From JBGRQA01 sp041725895 (GTDB taxonomy: Bacteria > Bacteroidota > Bacteroidia > Bacteroidales > Marinifilaceae), in the NCBI GenBank assembly GCA_041725895.1, contig JBGRQA010000001.1, positions 62,001 through 126,000 on the forward strand: DNA of 64,000 nt, given 5' to 3'. The notes below the pieces were generated by a model. That model was not told the DNA's origin. It did not search any database and saw nothing but the letters and a program-made list of their open reading frames with translations. A program made the translations under genes and the position numbers. Numbering within the stretch: position 1 is the first letter of the stretch; every line of letters begins with the position of its first letter. Below, piece by piece: positions 8,566 to 17,334 of the stretch.

Positions 8566-9708
8566 ATGTCAGATAAAACCTCAAAAAATAACGATCATAT
8601 AGAAAATGATCCTTCCTACAAAGGGTTAAGCGTTAATTCAGGGGTGGAACAACCCCCTTCCATAAATCCGGATGCGGCCCGTCGATTTAAATTGAAGAAG
8701 CGTCGTAAGTTTACGGTTGATGACTACGTAAAAGGAATTTTGGATGGAGACAGGACAATTCTGAGCCAGGCCATTACCTTGATTGAAAGTTCCAAATTCG
8801 AGCATCAGAAAATAGCCCAGGAAATCATTGAGAGATGTTTGCCCTATGCAGGTAAATCTGTTCGAATTGGTATCACTGGAGTTCCCGGAGCAGGAAAGAG
8901 TACTTTTATTGAAGCTTTTGGAAAATATGTAACTGGAGAGGGGCACAAGTTGGCTGTTTTGGCCATCGACCCAAGTAGTGAGCGCTCCAAAGGAAGTATT
9001 CTTGGCGATAAAACCCGAATGGAGGAGTTGTCTGTTGATCCGCATGCCTATATTCGTCCTTCTCCCTCCGCCGGATCGTTGGGAGGTGTGGCCCGTAAAA
9101 CACGCGAAAGTTTGATTCTTTGTGAGGCAGCAGGTTTTGATACCATCCTGATTGAAACGGTAGGAGTAGGGCAGAGTGAAACTGCGGTTCATTCCATGGT
9201 GGATTTCTTCCTGTTGATTCAAATTGCCGGGGCTGGTGACGAATTGCAGGGCATCAAAAGGGGAATTATGGAGATGGCTGATGCTATTACAATTAACAAG
9301 GCCGATGGAAGCAACATTCACAAGGCTCAATTGGCCCGGGTTCAATTTGAAGGAGCATTGCACCTTTTCCCACCCGCACCATCAGGTTGGGCGCCCAAAG
9401 TGTTGACTTGTTCTTCCATTGAGAAGACCGGAATTGATAGTATTTGGAAGAATATAATGGACTACTGTAGCCAAACTCAACAAAATGGTTATTTTGAACG
9501 CAAGCGCTGCGAACAGGCCAAGTATTGGATGTACGAAACCATTAATGAGCAGCTTCGTGATAATTTCTATCATCATCAACAAATAAAGGGAATGATTCCT
9601 GGTTTTGAAGGAAAAGTGTTGAACGATGAAATGAGTTCTTTTGTGGCTGCACACAAACTTTTGAATACCTATTATGATGATGTAAAGGATACGGGCAATC
9701 AGGAGTAG
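8566..9708 (+). CDS. meaB: Methylmalonyl-CoA mutase-associated GTPase MeaB
   Basis: The 380-aa G3E-family GTPase has a Walker A at 105-112 (GVPGAGKS), the IDPSS block at about 130, and a Walker B region ETVGVGQSE at about 198. NKADG at about 245 is the guanine-specificity motif. MeaB (ArgK) chaperones adenosylcobalamin loading and protects methylmalonyl-CoA mutase, which Bacteroidota use in propionate/succinate metabolism. A charged, low-complexity N-terminal extension of about 40 residues precedes the domain. The mutase genes are not adjacent, unlike in many genomes. Confidence 0.95.
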   Translation: MSDKTSKNNDHIENDPSYKGLSVNSGVEQPPSINPDAARRFKLKKRRKFTVDDYVKGILDGDRTILSQAITLIESSKFEHQKIAQEIIERCLPYAGKSVRIGITGVPGAGKSTFIEAFGKYVTGEGHKLAVLAIDPSSERSKGSILGDKTRMEELSVDPHAYIRPSPSAGSLGGVARKTRESLILCEAAGFDTILIETVGVGQSETAVHSMVDFFLLIQIAGAGDELQGIKRGIMEMADAITINKADGSNIHKAQLARVQFEGALHLFPPAPSGWAPKVLTCSSIEKTGIDSIWKNIMDYCSQTQQNGYFERKRCEQAKYWMYETINEQLRDNFYHHQQIKGMIPGFEGKVLNDEMSSFVAAHKLLNTYYDDVKDTGNQE

Positions 9709-9755
9709 AATCCGATATCATTAATTAGGTTAAATAATATCTATAGAACGTATTG

Positions 9756-9788
9756 ATACGGGGTGGTTTCCATCCCGTATTTCGTTTT
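9756..9788 (+). terminator. Terminator of meaB
   Basis: An 11-bp stem (ATACGGGGTGG / CCATCCCGTAT, one G-T pair) with a TTT loop is followed by a T-rich stretch. Confidence 0.75.
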
Positions 9789-9943
9789 ATATACCGGCAG
9801 ACGGTTTGTTATCCCTTGAAAATTAGGTAGCTTTAGGGCTGTATGCCTTATAAGAGGAAATGGAATCTTATTGTGATTGAATCTCCCTTTTGCAAATGCA
9901 TTCTTAAGTAATTGAAATAATAAACCCAAAATCAAAAAATAGA

Positions 9944-11041
9944 ATGAGAAATTTATTTTTGGCCTTTTTGGCTGTTAGTTTGTTCTTTGTTTCCTGTGAT
10001 TCGGGAAATAAGTATACTGTAAGTGGAAAAATAGCCGGTGTTACTGAGGGAAAAGTGTACCTGAATAAGTTGAACGGTCGTGAATTTGCCAAAGTGGACT
10101 CGGCTGATCTTGTTGACGGAGGTTTTACCTTTACGGGAACTGTAGCCAATCCGGATGTACGATACATTACTATTGAAGGGGAACGTGCTTCTATCATGTT
10201 TTTTATTGAGAATGCTAAAATTCAGATCAATGCAGATGTAGCCAAAATGAAAGAAGCTGAGGTTACCGGTTCTTCCAGTCAGAATTTGTACAAGTCTTTC
10301 GAAGAGATGCTTGAAGACGGAAAAGTAAAGGAAATGGAGTTGAGAGCCAGATACAAGGAAGCTGCCCAGGCTAAGAATCAAGCTGCCATTGATTCCGTTA
10401 TGACTGAATATGATGCTTTGCAAACAGAGCGCAACGAGAAGACCAAAGAATTCATCAAAGCGAACAATCAAAGCGTTGTAGCTGCTTATATCGCATGGCC
10501 TCTGTCATACCAACTGGATGTGAACGACATGGAAAATATTTACAACAGTTTCGGTGAATCGGTGAAGCAAAACTCTTCTTTTGCAGCCAAAATTAAGGCG
10601 AAAATTGATGTGCTGAAGAAAGTGGCCATTGGACAACCTGCTCCTGAGATTACTTTGAATACCCCTGAAGGGGAACCATTCAGCCTGTCATCTCTAAAAG
10701 GTAAGGTGGTTGTGATCGATTTCTGGGCATCCTGGTGTGGTCCTTGTCGTCGTGAGAATCCTCACATGGTAGGAATCTACAAAGAGATGCACGATAAAGG
10801 AGTAGAATTCCTTGGTGTTTCTTTGGATAAGGAGAAGGAAGCCTGGTTGAAAGCCATTGAGAAGGATGGTTTGATCTGGAAACATGTTTCCGACTTGAAA
10901 TACTGGGATTCTGCTGCAGCCAAATTGTATGGTGTGAATGGAATCCCTCATACTGTTGTTGTAGATAAGAATGGTATTATTGCTGCCAAAAAGGTATTTG
11001 GTAAAGAGTTGAAAGCTGAGATCGAAAAGTTGTTGAACTAA
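9944..11041 (+). CDS. TlpA-family thiol-disulfide lipoprotein with DUF4369 domain
   Basis: The 365-aa envelope lipoprotein has a signal peptide ending in a lipobox (LFFVSC, Cys 19). A DUF4369 beta-sandwich spans about 24-125, a helical linker about 125-220, and a thioredoxin-like TlpA domain about 225-365. The redox motif WCGPC has Cys 265 and 268, with the cis-Pro segment GIPHTVVVD at about 335. Such proteins act as periplasmic disulfide reductases or, in Bacteroidota, in resistance to oxidative stress. The substrate is unknown. It is monocistronic and bounded by terminators. Confidence 0.93.
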   Translation: MRNLFLAFLAVSLFFVSCDSGNKYTVSGKIAGVTEGKVYLNKLNGREFAKVDSADLVDGGFTFTGTVANPDVRYITIEGERASIMFFIENAKIQINADVAKMKEAEVTGSSSQNLYKSFEEMLEDGKVKEMELRARYKEAAQAKNQAAIDSVMTEYDALQTERNEKTKEFIKANNQSVVAAYIAWPLSYQLDVNDMENIYNSFGESVKQNSSFAAKIKAKIDVLKKVAIGQPAPEITLNTPEGEPFSLSSLKGKVVVIDFWASWCGPCRRENPHMVGIYKEMHDKGVEFLGVSLDKEKEAWLKAIEKDGLIWKHVSDLKYWDSAAAKLYGVNGIPHTVVVDKNGIIAAKKVFGKELKAEIEKLLN

Positions 11042-11056
11042 TTTGATCTAATAGTA

Positions 11057-11097
11057 TAAAAAGAGGCGGTTCGAATCATCGAACCGCCTCTTTTTTG
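11057..11097 (+). terminator. Terminator of the TlpA gene
   Basis: The perfect 13-bp stem AGAGGCGGTTCGA / TCGAACCGCCTCT with a 4-nt loop is followed by a T run. Confidence 0.92.
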
Positions 11098-11249
11098 TAA
11101 CAGGGTTTTTTATCCGTATACTTTTGCCTAAATTGAACAAAAATAGGAACAGAAGGATCAAATAATTTTAACTGCAATTTTTCTTTTTCAGAGAAAGGAA
11201 AGAAAGAAAAATTGTAATGCGATTAGGGGGCGTTTTCTGGAAGCAAGGT

Positions 11250-11279
11250 TTTGTGAAAAGAAAAAAATGTATACTTTTG
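11250..11279 (+). promoter_or_regulatory. Promoter of the metal ABC importer operon
   Basis: TTTG (11250-11253) and TACTTTTG (11272-11279), with an 18-bp spacer, form a near-ideal Bacteroidota promoter 45 bp before the start codon. The same 12-mer containing the -7 box (GTATACTTTTGC) also occurs at 11116-11127, so a second upstream start is possible. Confidence 0.6.
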
Positions 11280-11323
11280 CTATTTAAAACAGATCTAAAT
11301 AAAATTGATTTCAATTTACAAGT

Positions 11324-12205
11324 ATGAGTAAGATAACTTATTGGAGTGTACTTCTTTTAATAGTAACAGGTTTTTGCAGCTGTAAGTTTGATTCTAAAGC
11401 AAAAAAGGAGAACCTGGTTACCGTTAGTATTCTGCCCCAAAAATATTTTGTGGAACGAATTGCAGGGCAGGATTTTCAGGTGAATGTATTGATTCCACCC
11501 GGAGCAAGTCCGGCTACTTATGAACCTACTCCGGCCCAGATGCAGAATATTGCTCATTCAAAGGTCTATTTTCGCATTGGGCATATCCCCTTTGAAAAGG
11601 CCTGGATGAAGAAATTACTTGCCGGAACAAAAGATCTTCTGGTAGTTGATTTATCGAAAGGAATTGAGTTGGTTCGGGGACCTGAAGTTCGTCATGGAGA
11701 TCACTTTCATGAGGGGGGGATTGATCCTCATACCTGGACTTCTCCACTGGTTGTGAAAAAGATGGCTGCAGGGATACTGGAGGTACTTACAGAAATGAAG
11801 CCGGAAAAAAAGGAAGAATATCTGGATAATTACAAACATTTTGCTGCAGAACTGGATCGATTGGATCGGGATGCAAAAGAAGCCTTTTCCGGGATGCAGA
11901 ACAAGGCATTTATGATCTACCATCCTGCAATGAGCTATTTTGCAAGGGACTATGGATTGCACCAGGTGCCCATTGAACTGGAAGGAAAAGATCCTACTCC
12001 TGCCTATTTAAAGCATGTTATAGCAAATGCTCGTGAATTAAATATACACGTGATATTTGTGCAGAAGCAATTTAGTACCGAGAATGCTCAGGCAGTAGCA
12101 AGGGAAATCAATGGGGAAGTACAGGCTATTGATCCTTTGAGTGAAGACTGGTTAAAAGAAATGCAACGGATTGTAAAAGTTTTTCAATCCAGCCTGAATC
12201 ATTAA
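11324..12205 (+). CDS. Metal ABC transporter substrate-binding lipoprotein (ZnuA/TroA type)
   Basis: The 293-aa cluster A-I solute-binding protein has a lipoprotein signal (LIVTGFCSC). It shows the family pattern of metal ligands: His in the segment FRIGHIPFEKAW, His in DPHTWTSP, His in MIYHPAMSYFARDYGL, and an acidic residue in DPLSEDW near the C-terminus. The His-rich loop is very short (RHGDHFHEGG). It would capture Zn2+ or Mn2+ at the cell surface or in the periplasm for the ATPase and permease encoded directly downstream (18-bp and 6-bp gaps). The metal cannot be fixed from sequence, though the three-His set favours zinc or manganese. Confidence 0.92.
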   Translation: MSKITYWSVLLLIVTGFCSCKFDSKAKKENLVTVSILPQKYFVERIAGQDFQVNVLIPPGASPATYEPTPAQMQNIAHSKVYFRIGHIPFEKAWMKKLLAGTKDLLVVDLSKGIELVRGPEVRHGDHFHEGGIDPHTWTSPLVVKKMAAGILEVLTEMKPEKKEEYLDNYKHFAAELDRLDRDAKEAFSGMQNKAFMIYHPAMSYFARDYGLHQVPIELEGKDPTPAYLKHVIANARELNIHVIFVQKQFSTENAQAVAREINGEVQAIDPLSEDWLKEMQRIVKVFQSSLNH

Positions 12206-12223
12206 TTTTCGTAGATCATTCCA

Positions 12224-12973
12224 ATGGAAAAAATACTGGAACTACAATCTATTACTGCCGGTTACGATGAGGAAGTCATTTTGAAGGATATAAATCTGAC
12301 GGTTCATGAGAATGATTTTCTTGGTATTATTGGTCCCAATGGAGGAGGTAAAACCACTCTGCTTAAAGTGATTCTTGGGATTTTGAAACCTCTACAGGGC
12401 TCCCTGTGGCTGAAAAGTGTGAATCATGGCCAGAGCAGAATAGGTTACTTGCCTCAGTTTAATACTATTGATAAGAAATTTCCCATTTCGGTTCGTGAGG
12501 TTGTTCTATCGGGGCTAATGTCTCAAAAGAGAATTTTTGGTCGGTACAATCGCGAAGATAAAGTCAAGGCGGAGGCTTTGATGGAGCAGATGGGGGTTTT
12601 ACATCTGAAGAATAAAAATATTGGTGAACTCTCGGGAGGACAATTGCAACGGGTTTTTCTTTGCCGGGCAATCATTTCAGATCCGGGGTTGTTAATTTTG
12701 GATGAACCCAATACTTACGTCGACAGTAATTTTGAAGGGGAATTGTATGATATTTTGGATGAATTGAATCAGCGTATGGCGATCATCATTGTGTCGCATG
12801 ATGTAGGAATGATTTGTTCCCATGTAAAAGCCATCGCCTGTGTGAATCGGACCCTGGAATACCATGATACCAACGAGATTTCCGAGAAGCAGTTGCAGGA
12901 TTATGGTTGTCCCATCGATTTGATAACGCACGGAGAAGTGCCTCACCGGGTATTAAAAAAACATCAACATTAA
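12224..12973 (+). CDS. Metal ABC transporter ATP-binding protein (ZnuC type)
   Basis: The 249-aa ABC ATPase has Walker A GPNGGGKTTL at about 38-47, the Q-loop YLPQFN at about 75, signature LSGGQLQRV at about 133-141, Walker B LLILDEP at about 156-162, and the switch His in IVSHD. It energises import through the membrane subunit that starts 6 bp after its stop. The length and motif spacing are normal for the MntB/ZnuC class. Confidence 0.94.
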   Translation: MEKILELQSITAGYDEEVILKDINLTVHENDFLGIIGPNGGGKTTLLKVILGILKPLQGSLWLKSVNHGQSRIGYLPQFNTIDKKFPISVREVVLSGLMSQKRIFGRYNREDKVKAEALMEQMGVLHLKNKNIGELSGGQLQRVFLCRAIISDPGLLILDEPNTYVDSNFEGELYDILDELNQRMAIIIVSHDVGMICSHVKAIACVNRTLEYHDTNEISEKQLQDYGCPIDLITHGEVPHRVLKKHQH

Positions 12974-12979
12974 AAAATA

Positions 12980-13822
12980 ATGGAAGCGATACTTGAGCTT
13001 TTTCAATATAAATTCTTTTTGAATGCTTTGGGTGCTGCGCTTTTGGCCAGTATTTCCTGTGGCATTATAGGTAGCTACATTGTGGCCCGACGAATTGTAT
13101 TCATAAGTGGTGGAATTACTCATGCATCCTTTGGGGGCATAGGAATTGCATGGTACCTGGGATTGAATCCCGTATTTGGAGCCGCCCTGTTTGGGGTATT
13201 ATCGGCCCTGGGTATCGAATGGGTTTCTAAGAAAACAGATGTACGCCAGGATTCCGTGATTGGAATTCTTTGGTCTTTCGGGATGGCCATCGGAATCATC
13301 TTTATTTTTCTCACTCCAGGATATGCACCCAACCTCATGACCTATCTTTTTGGGAGTATTCTTACGGTAACTCCATTGGACTTATGGTTGCTTTTGGGAT
13401 TGTGTTTGGTTACCCTGCTTTTTTTTGGTTTGATGTTTCGTCCCATCATGTACACGGCATTTGATGAGGAGTATGCACGAACCCACCAGGCTCCGGTTCA
13501 GTTTTTGAAGTATCTTTTGATTTCGTTGGTGGCCCTTGCAATCGTACTCAACATTCGGGTGGTGGGGATCATACTTGTCATCTCCTTTTTAACCATTCCC
13601 CAAACCATTGCCAATATGTTCACCCGAGAGTTTCACAAAATGATAATAGGATCTGTTGTGGTGGGGATGTTGGGATCTGTAATCGGACTTTTGGTGGCCT
13701 ACTGGATGAATATTCCCTCTGGGGCAACAATAATTTTTTCATTTGTTGTTCTCTTTGTTTTGGCTAAGTTGATACAATGGGGAGGTATTTTTATGCGCAG
13801 ACAACAAGCTTTAAATGCATAG
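12980..13822 (+). CDS. Metal ABC transporter permease (ZnuB type)
   Basis: The 280-aa inner-membrane protein has about eight hydrophobic segments and the ABC-3 family features GGITHASFGGIGIAWYLG (about 43-60) and the late GIILVISFLTIPQTIA helix. It is the channel subunit for the solute-binding protein and ATPase encoded upstream. It ends the operon. No terminator was found before lpdA, so read-through is possible. Confidence 0.94.
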   Translation: MEAILELFQYKFFLNALGAALLASISCGIIGSYIVARRIVFISGGITHASFGGIGIAWYLGLNPVFGAALFGVLSALGIEWVSKKTDVRQDSVIGILWSFGMAIGIIFIFLTPGYAPNLMTYLFGSILTVTPLDLWLLLGLCLVTLLFFGLMFRPIMYTAFDEEYARTHQAPVQFLKYLLISLVALAIVLNIRVVGIILVISFLTIPQTIANMFTREFHKMIIGSVVVGMLGSVIGLLVAYWMNIPSGATIIFSFVVLFVLAKLIQWGGIFMRRQQALNA

Positions 13823-13907
13823 AGAATACAATAATTTTTTATTATTTAGCAAACGATTAATACTTTAGCATAATTAAGATAGTACTAACATAAACAACAA
13901 AATAGAC

Positions 13908-15302
13908 ATGAGTTACGATTTGATAGTAGTAGGGAGCGGTCCTGGTGGTTACGTAACTGCCATCAGAGCTTCTCAATTGGGGATGAAGGTGGCCGTTGTA
14001 GAACGTGCCGAATTGGGAGGGATCTGCCTGAACTGGGGATGTATTCCTACCAAATCTTTACTGAAATCAGCCCAGGTATACGATTATATGAAGCACGCAG
14101 GAGATTACGGATTGGTAATCGACGGGGAAGCCAAACCTGATTTCGAAAAGGTGGTTGCCCGGAGTCGTGGAGTTGCTGATAAAATGAGTAAGGGGATTCA
14201 GTACCTTTTGAAGAAGAACAAGATTGATGTTCTGACAGGATTTGGCAAGTTGGTGGATAACAAAACCGTGGAGGTTGCTGCAGAAGATGGAAGTAAAACC
14301 AACTACGAAGCCAAACACATTATTCTTGCTACCGGTGCTCGCTCTCGTGAGCTGCCAAGTTTACCTCAGGATGGAGAAAGAATCATCGGTTACCGTAAGG
14401 CACTAACTTTGGAGAAACTGCCTAAATCTATGATAGTTGTCGGTTCAGGCGCGATTGGATCGGAGTTTGCCTACTTCTACTCAACGATGGGTACCAAGGT
14501 GACTTTGGTGGAGTTTATGCCAACCATTCTTCCTGTTGAGGATGAGGAAGTATCCAAGCAGATGGGACGTTCCTTCAAGAAGGCAGGAATCAAAGTGATG
14601 GTAAAATCAAGCGTTGAGTCTGTTGAAGGAGAAGCCGGCAACTTGAAAGTGAACATCAAGAACAAGAAGGGAGAAATTGAGGTGCACGAAGCCGAGATTG
14701 TACTTTCTGCCGTTGGAATTACTCCAAATACAGAGGGGATTGGTTTGGACGAATTGGGAATCGAAACCGAAAACGGACGTGTTAAGGTGGACGAATTCTA
14801 TCGTACCAATGTGGAAGGCGTTTACGCTATTGGTGATATTCTTGCAGGTCCTGCTTTGGCACATGTTGCCTCTGCCGAAGGAATTTGCTGTGTGGAGAAG
14901 ATCTCCGGAATGAATGTGGAACCGATTGACTACACTACCATTCCAGGCTGTACCTACACTGTGCCTGAGGTTGCATCTATGGGGATGACCGAGAAAGCAG
15001 CAAAGGAAGCCGGATATGAGCTTAAGGTGGGGAAATTCCCATTCTCAGCTTCAGGTAAGGCCAGTGCTGCCGGTGCCAACGAAGGTTTTGTGAAACTGAT
15101 TTTTGATGAGAAGTACGGCGAATTGCTGGGAGCCCACATGATTGGTGCTAACGTAACCGAAATGATTGCCGAGCTGGTTGCAGCCCGTAAGCTGGAAACT
15201 ACCGGCCATGAGCTGATCAAAGCCATCCACCCGCACCCAACCATGTCGGAAGCGGTGATGGAAGCTGCTGCAGCTGCCTACGATGAGGTGATTCACATTT
15301 AA
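13908..15302 (+). CDS. lpdA: Dihydrolipoyl dehydrogenase
   Basis: The 464-aa flavoprotein has the N-terminal FAD motif GSGPGGYVTA and the redox-active disulfide C40/C45 (GGICLNWGCIPT). It also has an NAD-binding GSGAIGSEFA at about 182-191 and the C-terminal catalytic HPHPTMSEAVMEA. It is the E3 component of 2-oxoacid dehydrogenase or glycine-cleavage complexes and reoxidises dihydrolipoamide. No E1, E2 or gcv genes are next to it. It may share a transcript with the metal importer (85-bp gap without a terminator) or have its own promoter. Confidence 0.97.
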   Translation: MSYDLIVVGSGPGGYVTAIRASQLGMKVAVVERAELGGICLNWGCIPTKSLLKSAQVYDYMKHAGDYGLVIDGEAKPDFEKVVARSRGVADKMSKGIQYLLKKNKIDVLTGFGKLVDNKTVEVAAEDGSKTNYEAKHIILATGARSRELPSLPQDGERIIGYRKALTLEKLPKSMIVVGSGAIGSEFAYFYSTMGTKVTLVEFMPTILPVEDEEVSKQMGRSFKKAGIKVMVKSSVESVEGEAGNLKVNIKNKKGEIEVHEAEIVLSAVGITPNTEGIGLDELGIETENGRVKVDEFYRTNVEGVYAIGDILAGPALAHVASAEGICCVEKISGMNVEPIDYTTIPGCTYTVPEVASMGMTEKAAKEAGYELKVGKFPFSASGKASAAGANEGFVKLIFDEKYGELLGAHMIGANVTEMIAELVAARKLETTGHELIKAIHPHPTMSEAVMEAAAAAYDEVIHI

Positions 15303-15327
15303 GAAATACGAAATAACAAAATATATT

Positions 15328-15359
15328 AAGGCTGTCCTTCGGGATGGCCTTTTTCTTTT
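15328..15359 (+). terminator. Terminator of lpdA
   Basis: A 10-bp G-T-tolerant stem AAGGCTGTCC / GGATGGCCTT capped by a stable TTCG tetraloop is followed by T's. Confidence 0.88.
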
Positions 15360-15512
15360 AGTTGAATTCTAATTTTGTTAGAGTTTAAAATCAGTTGAAT
15401 AGCTGTTTTTTCTAGAGGAGTTGAAAAAAATAACAGAAAATTTGGGTTACCTCTTATGAAAAACAGGAATTAAATAGCGACAATTGTATTTAATATTTTA
15501 ATAAATATTAAA

Positions 15513-15751
15513 ATGAAAAAAAACTAAGAGTTTTGGCCATGTTTGGTCTGGTAAGTTTATTTGTATTGGCAATTTGGTCTAGTAATGCAAATATGGGAGT
15601 TCAAACGTGTAGCGCGGCGCCTGAGGCAGAAGCTGTTTGTGCACATGTAACTCAAAAGGTCTGTAAAGCTTATGCTGAGTTGGTGATAGAAGGTCCTATG
15701 GTAGAGGAAAAATGGATTTATATTCGAGGAAAGGATGTAGCAAGAGAGTAA
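15513..15751 (+). CDS. NVEALA-like exported peptide, frame broken in a poly-A tract
   Basis: From the ATG at 15513 the frame runs through eight A's and stops after four codons (MKKN). With nine A's (or six) it would read MKKKLRVLAMFGLVSLFVLA, a normal signal peptide, and continue in frame to 15751 (about 79 aa). The main body as it stands is open from a TTG at 15533 or ATG at 15539. The mature part is short with three cysteines (TCSAAPEAEAVCAHVTQKVC). Small exported peptides of this kind (NVEALA family) typically sit beside BF3164-type propellers, as here. The NVEALA motif itself is not evident. The break could be sequencing error, slippage or decay. Confidence 0.55.
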
Positions 15752-15999
15752 TAAACTCTTTTTTTTAATGGTTGTCTTCCTACTAAAAAATTTTTATTCC
15801 TTAGAAATAGGATGAGAGTATCTGGGAGACAATCTTTTATAGTGTTATACCGATTTGTGTTTAAATTTACTCACTTACTGCACTCTCCAGAAAGAAATCA
15901 GGGCAGGCAGTTTGTAATTGAGTTTTAAACATCTTTCGGCATTATACCGCTGTGTAAATTAGGCTATCAAATGGTATTATCGATTAAAAAGAAAAATTT

Positions 16000-17058
16000 A
16001 TGAGGTATTTGGCAGTTTGTCTATTGGGAATTTTGTTGCTAGGTTGTACTCCGTCCCCAGTAGATGATCCACTGGCTGATTTCAATAAGATTGATTATGC
16101 AAAACCCCAAAAAACATTTGAGGGAATTAAATTATACAACCCTACTACTGTATTGATTAAAGATTCCCTTGGAATATTTTGGGATTGGAATGGGGAAAAT
16201 TATCTTACTTGCTATGATTTAAAACAGCAAAAGGCAATATGTGCGTTTGGAAAGAAAGGAAATGGACCGGGCGAGATCCTTCGGCCTTTTCGATTGGATT
16301 GGAACCGGAACAAATCGGAGGTTGATGTCTATGTTATTGAGTTGAACCAGATTCATAGCTATCAACTAAAGGATTTGGTTGATTCCGTAATTGTGGATAG
16401 AAAGCAAAAAGTGAAACCAACAAAAGCTAATTTTCGCTCAGCTATTTATATAAATGATTCTTTGGTTATGGGGGAAGGATATTTCTTCGGTTGTGAGAAC
16501 CGTTTTGGGCTGTATAATTTGAAAAGTAAGAAATTTACAGGTTTTGCCCAATACCCTGAGGACGATCATCCGGAGACCATTTCCATTTTTAAAAGCAGTG
16601 CTTATCAATGCATCTTAATGAAGCATCCTTCCAAGGAATTTGTATTGGCAGCAAATGGGTATTCTCCCATGTTTGATATTATTGATGTGTCCACTCAGAA
16701 AATAATTCATAAAAGACATTACAAATATCCTGATTATGTTCCGCCTGCATCCAATGAATATACAGGAAAAATATCTGTGCCGATCAAAAGAACGAACATT
16801 GATGGATTTGCGGGGGTGGATGTCACGGAGGAGAAAATCTATATGCTATTTTCAGGCAGGACATACGAAGAATATAAAGATCGTTGTCAATACGGTAATT
16901 TTATACTGGTGTACGATTGGGAAGGGAATCCACTAAAGGCTTACCAGGTGGATTTGGATCTGAAGAGTATTGCTGTGGATGAAAAATTAAATCGGATTTA
17001 CGCTATTGCAGTAGATGATGAGTACACCTCTAAATTGGTGCAATATTCCTTGAACTGA
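16000..17058 (+). CDS. 6-bladed beta-propeller lipoprotein (BF3164-like)
   Basis: The 352-aa lipoprotein has lipobox LLGCT (Cys 16) followed by repetitive blades containing short WDWNG, FGKKGNGPGEIL and VYDWEGNPLKAYQVD segments. These are characteristic of BF3164-type or TolB-like 6-bladed propellers of Bacteroidota. Such proteins are exported, and their ligands are unknown. Pairing with the small NVEALA-like peptide 248 bp upstream is the usual arrangement of this family. A hairpin with a 2-nt bulge follows the gene. Confidence 0.85.
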   Translation: MRYLAVCLLGILLLGCTPSPVDDPLADFNKIDYAKPQKTFEGIKLYNPTTVLIKDSLGIFWDWNGENYLTCYDLKQQKAICAFGKKGNGPGEILRPFRLDWNRNKSEVDVYVIELNQIHSYQLKDLVDSVIVDRKQKVKPTKANFRSAIYINDSLVMGEGYFFGCENRFGLYNLKSKKFTGFAQYPEDDHPETISIFKSSAYQCILMKHPSKEFVLAANGYSPMFDIIDVSTQKIIHKRHYKYPDYVPPASNEYTGKISVPIKRTNIDGFAGVDVTEEKIYMLFSGRTYEEYKDRCQYGNFILVYDWEGNPLKAYQVDLDLKSIAVDEKLNRIYAIAVDDEYTSKLVQYSLN

Positions 17059-17081
17059 TAAGAATTTTGAAATAATGAGAT

Positions 17082-17114
17082 AGGATTCCCCTGACCTATG
17101 GGAGGATCCTTTTC
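17082..17114 (+). terminator. Probable terminator after the propeller gene
   Basis: AGGAT-TCCC pairs with GGGA-(GG)-ATCCT around a 9-nt loop and is followed by TTTT. The two-base bulge lowers confidence. Confidence 0.5.
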
Positions 17115-17334
17115 TCGATTATAGGGTAAATTCTTCCTTTCGGAAACCCAATCCAATAATCCTACTGAAATCGTTTGAAGTCTGCCTGATTTTTCTAAGT
17201 TTGTACCCGAATTAGGACAAAACAACTTTAAAATTACTTACAGGTGAAATGAGCATGTAAATTTAATCTTTACAATTACATGTAGAGTAATGATTTAATT
17301 TATTTGTGATTAACATCTGACCATAGAAAGGAAA

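Noticed and set aside
8638..9363. 241-codon open frame on the minus strand inside meaB
   Set aside because: It lies wholly antisense to a clear MeaB reading frame with intact motifs, and the translation has no domain-like features.
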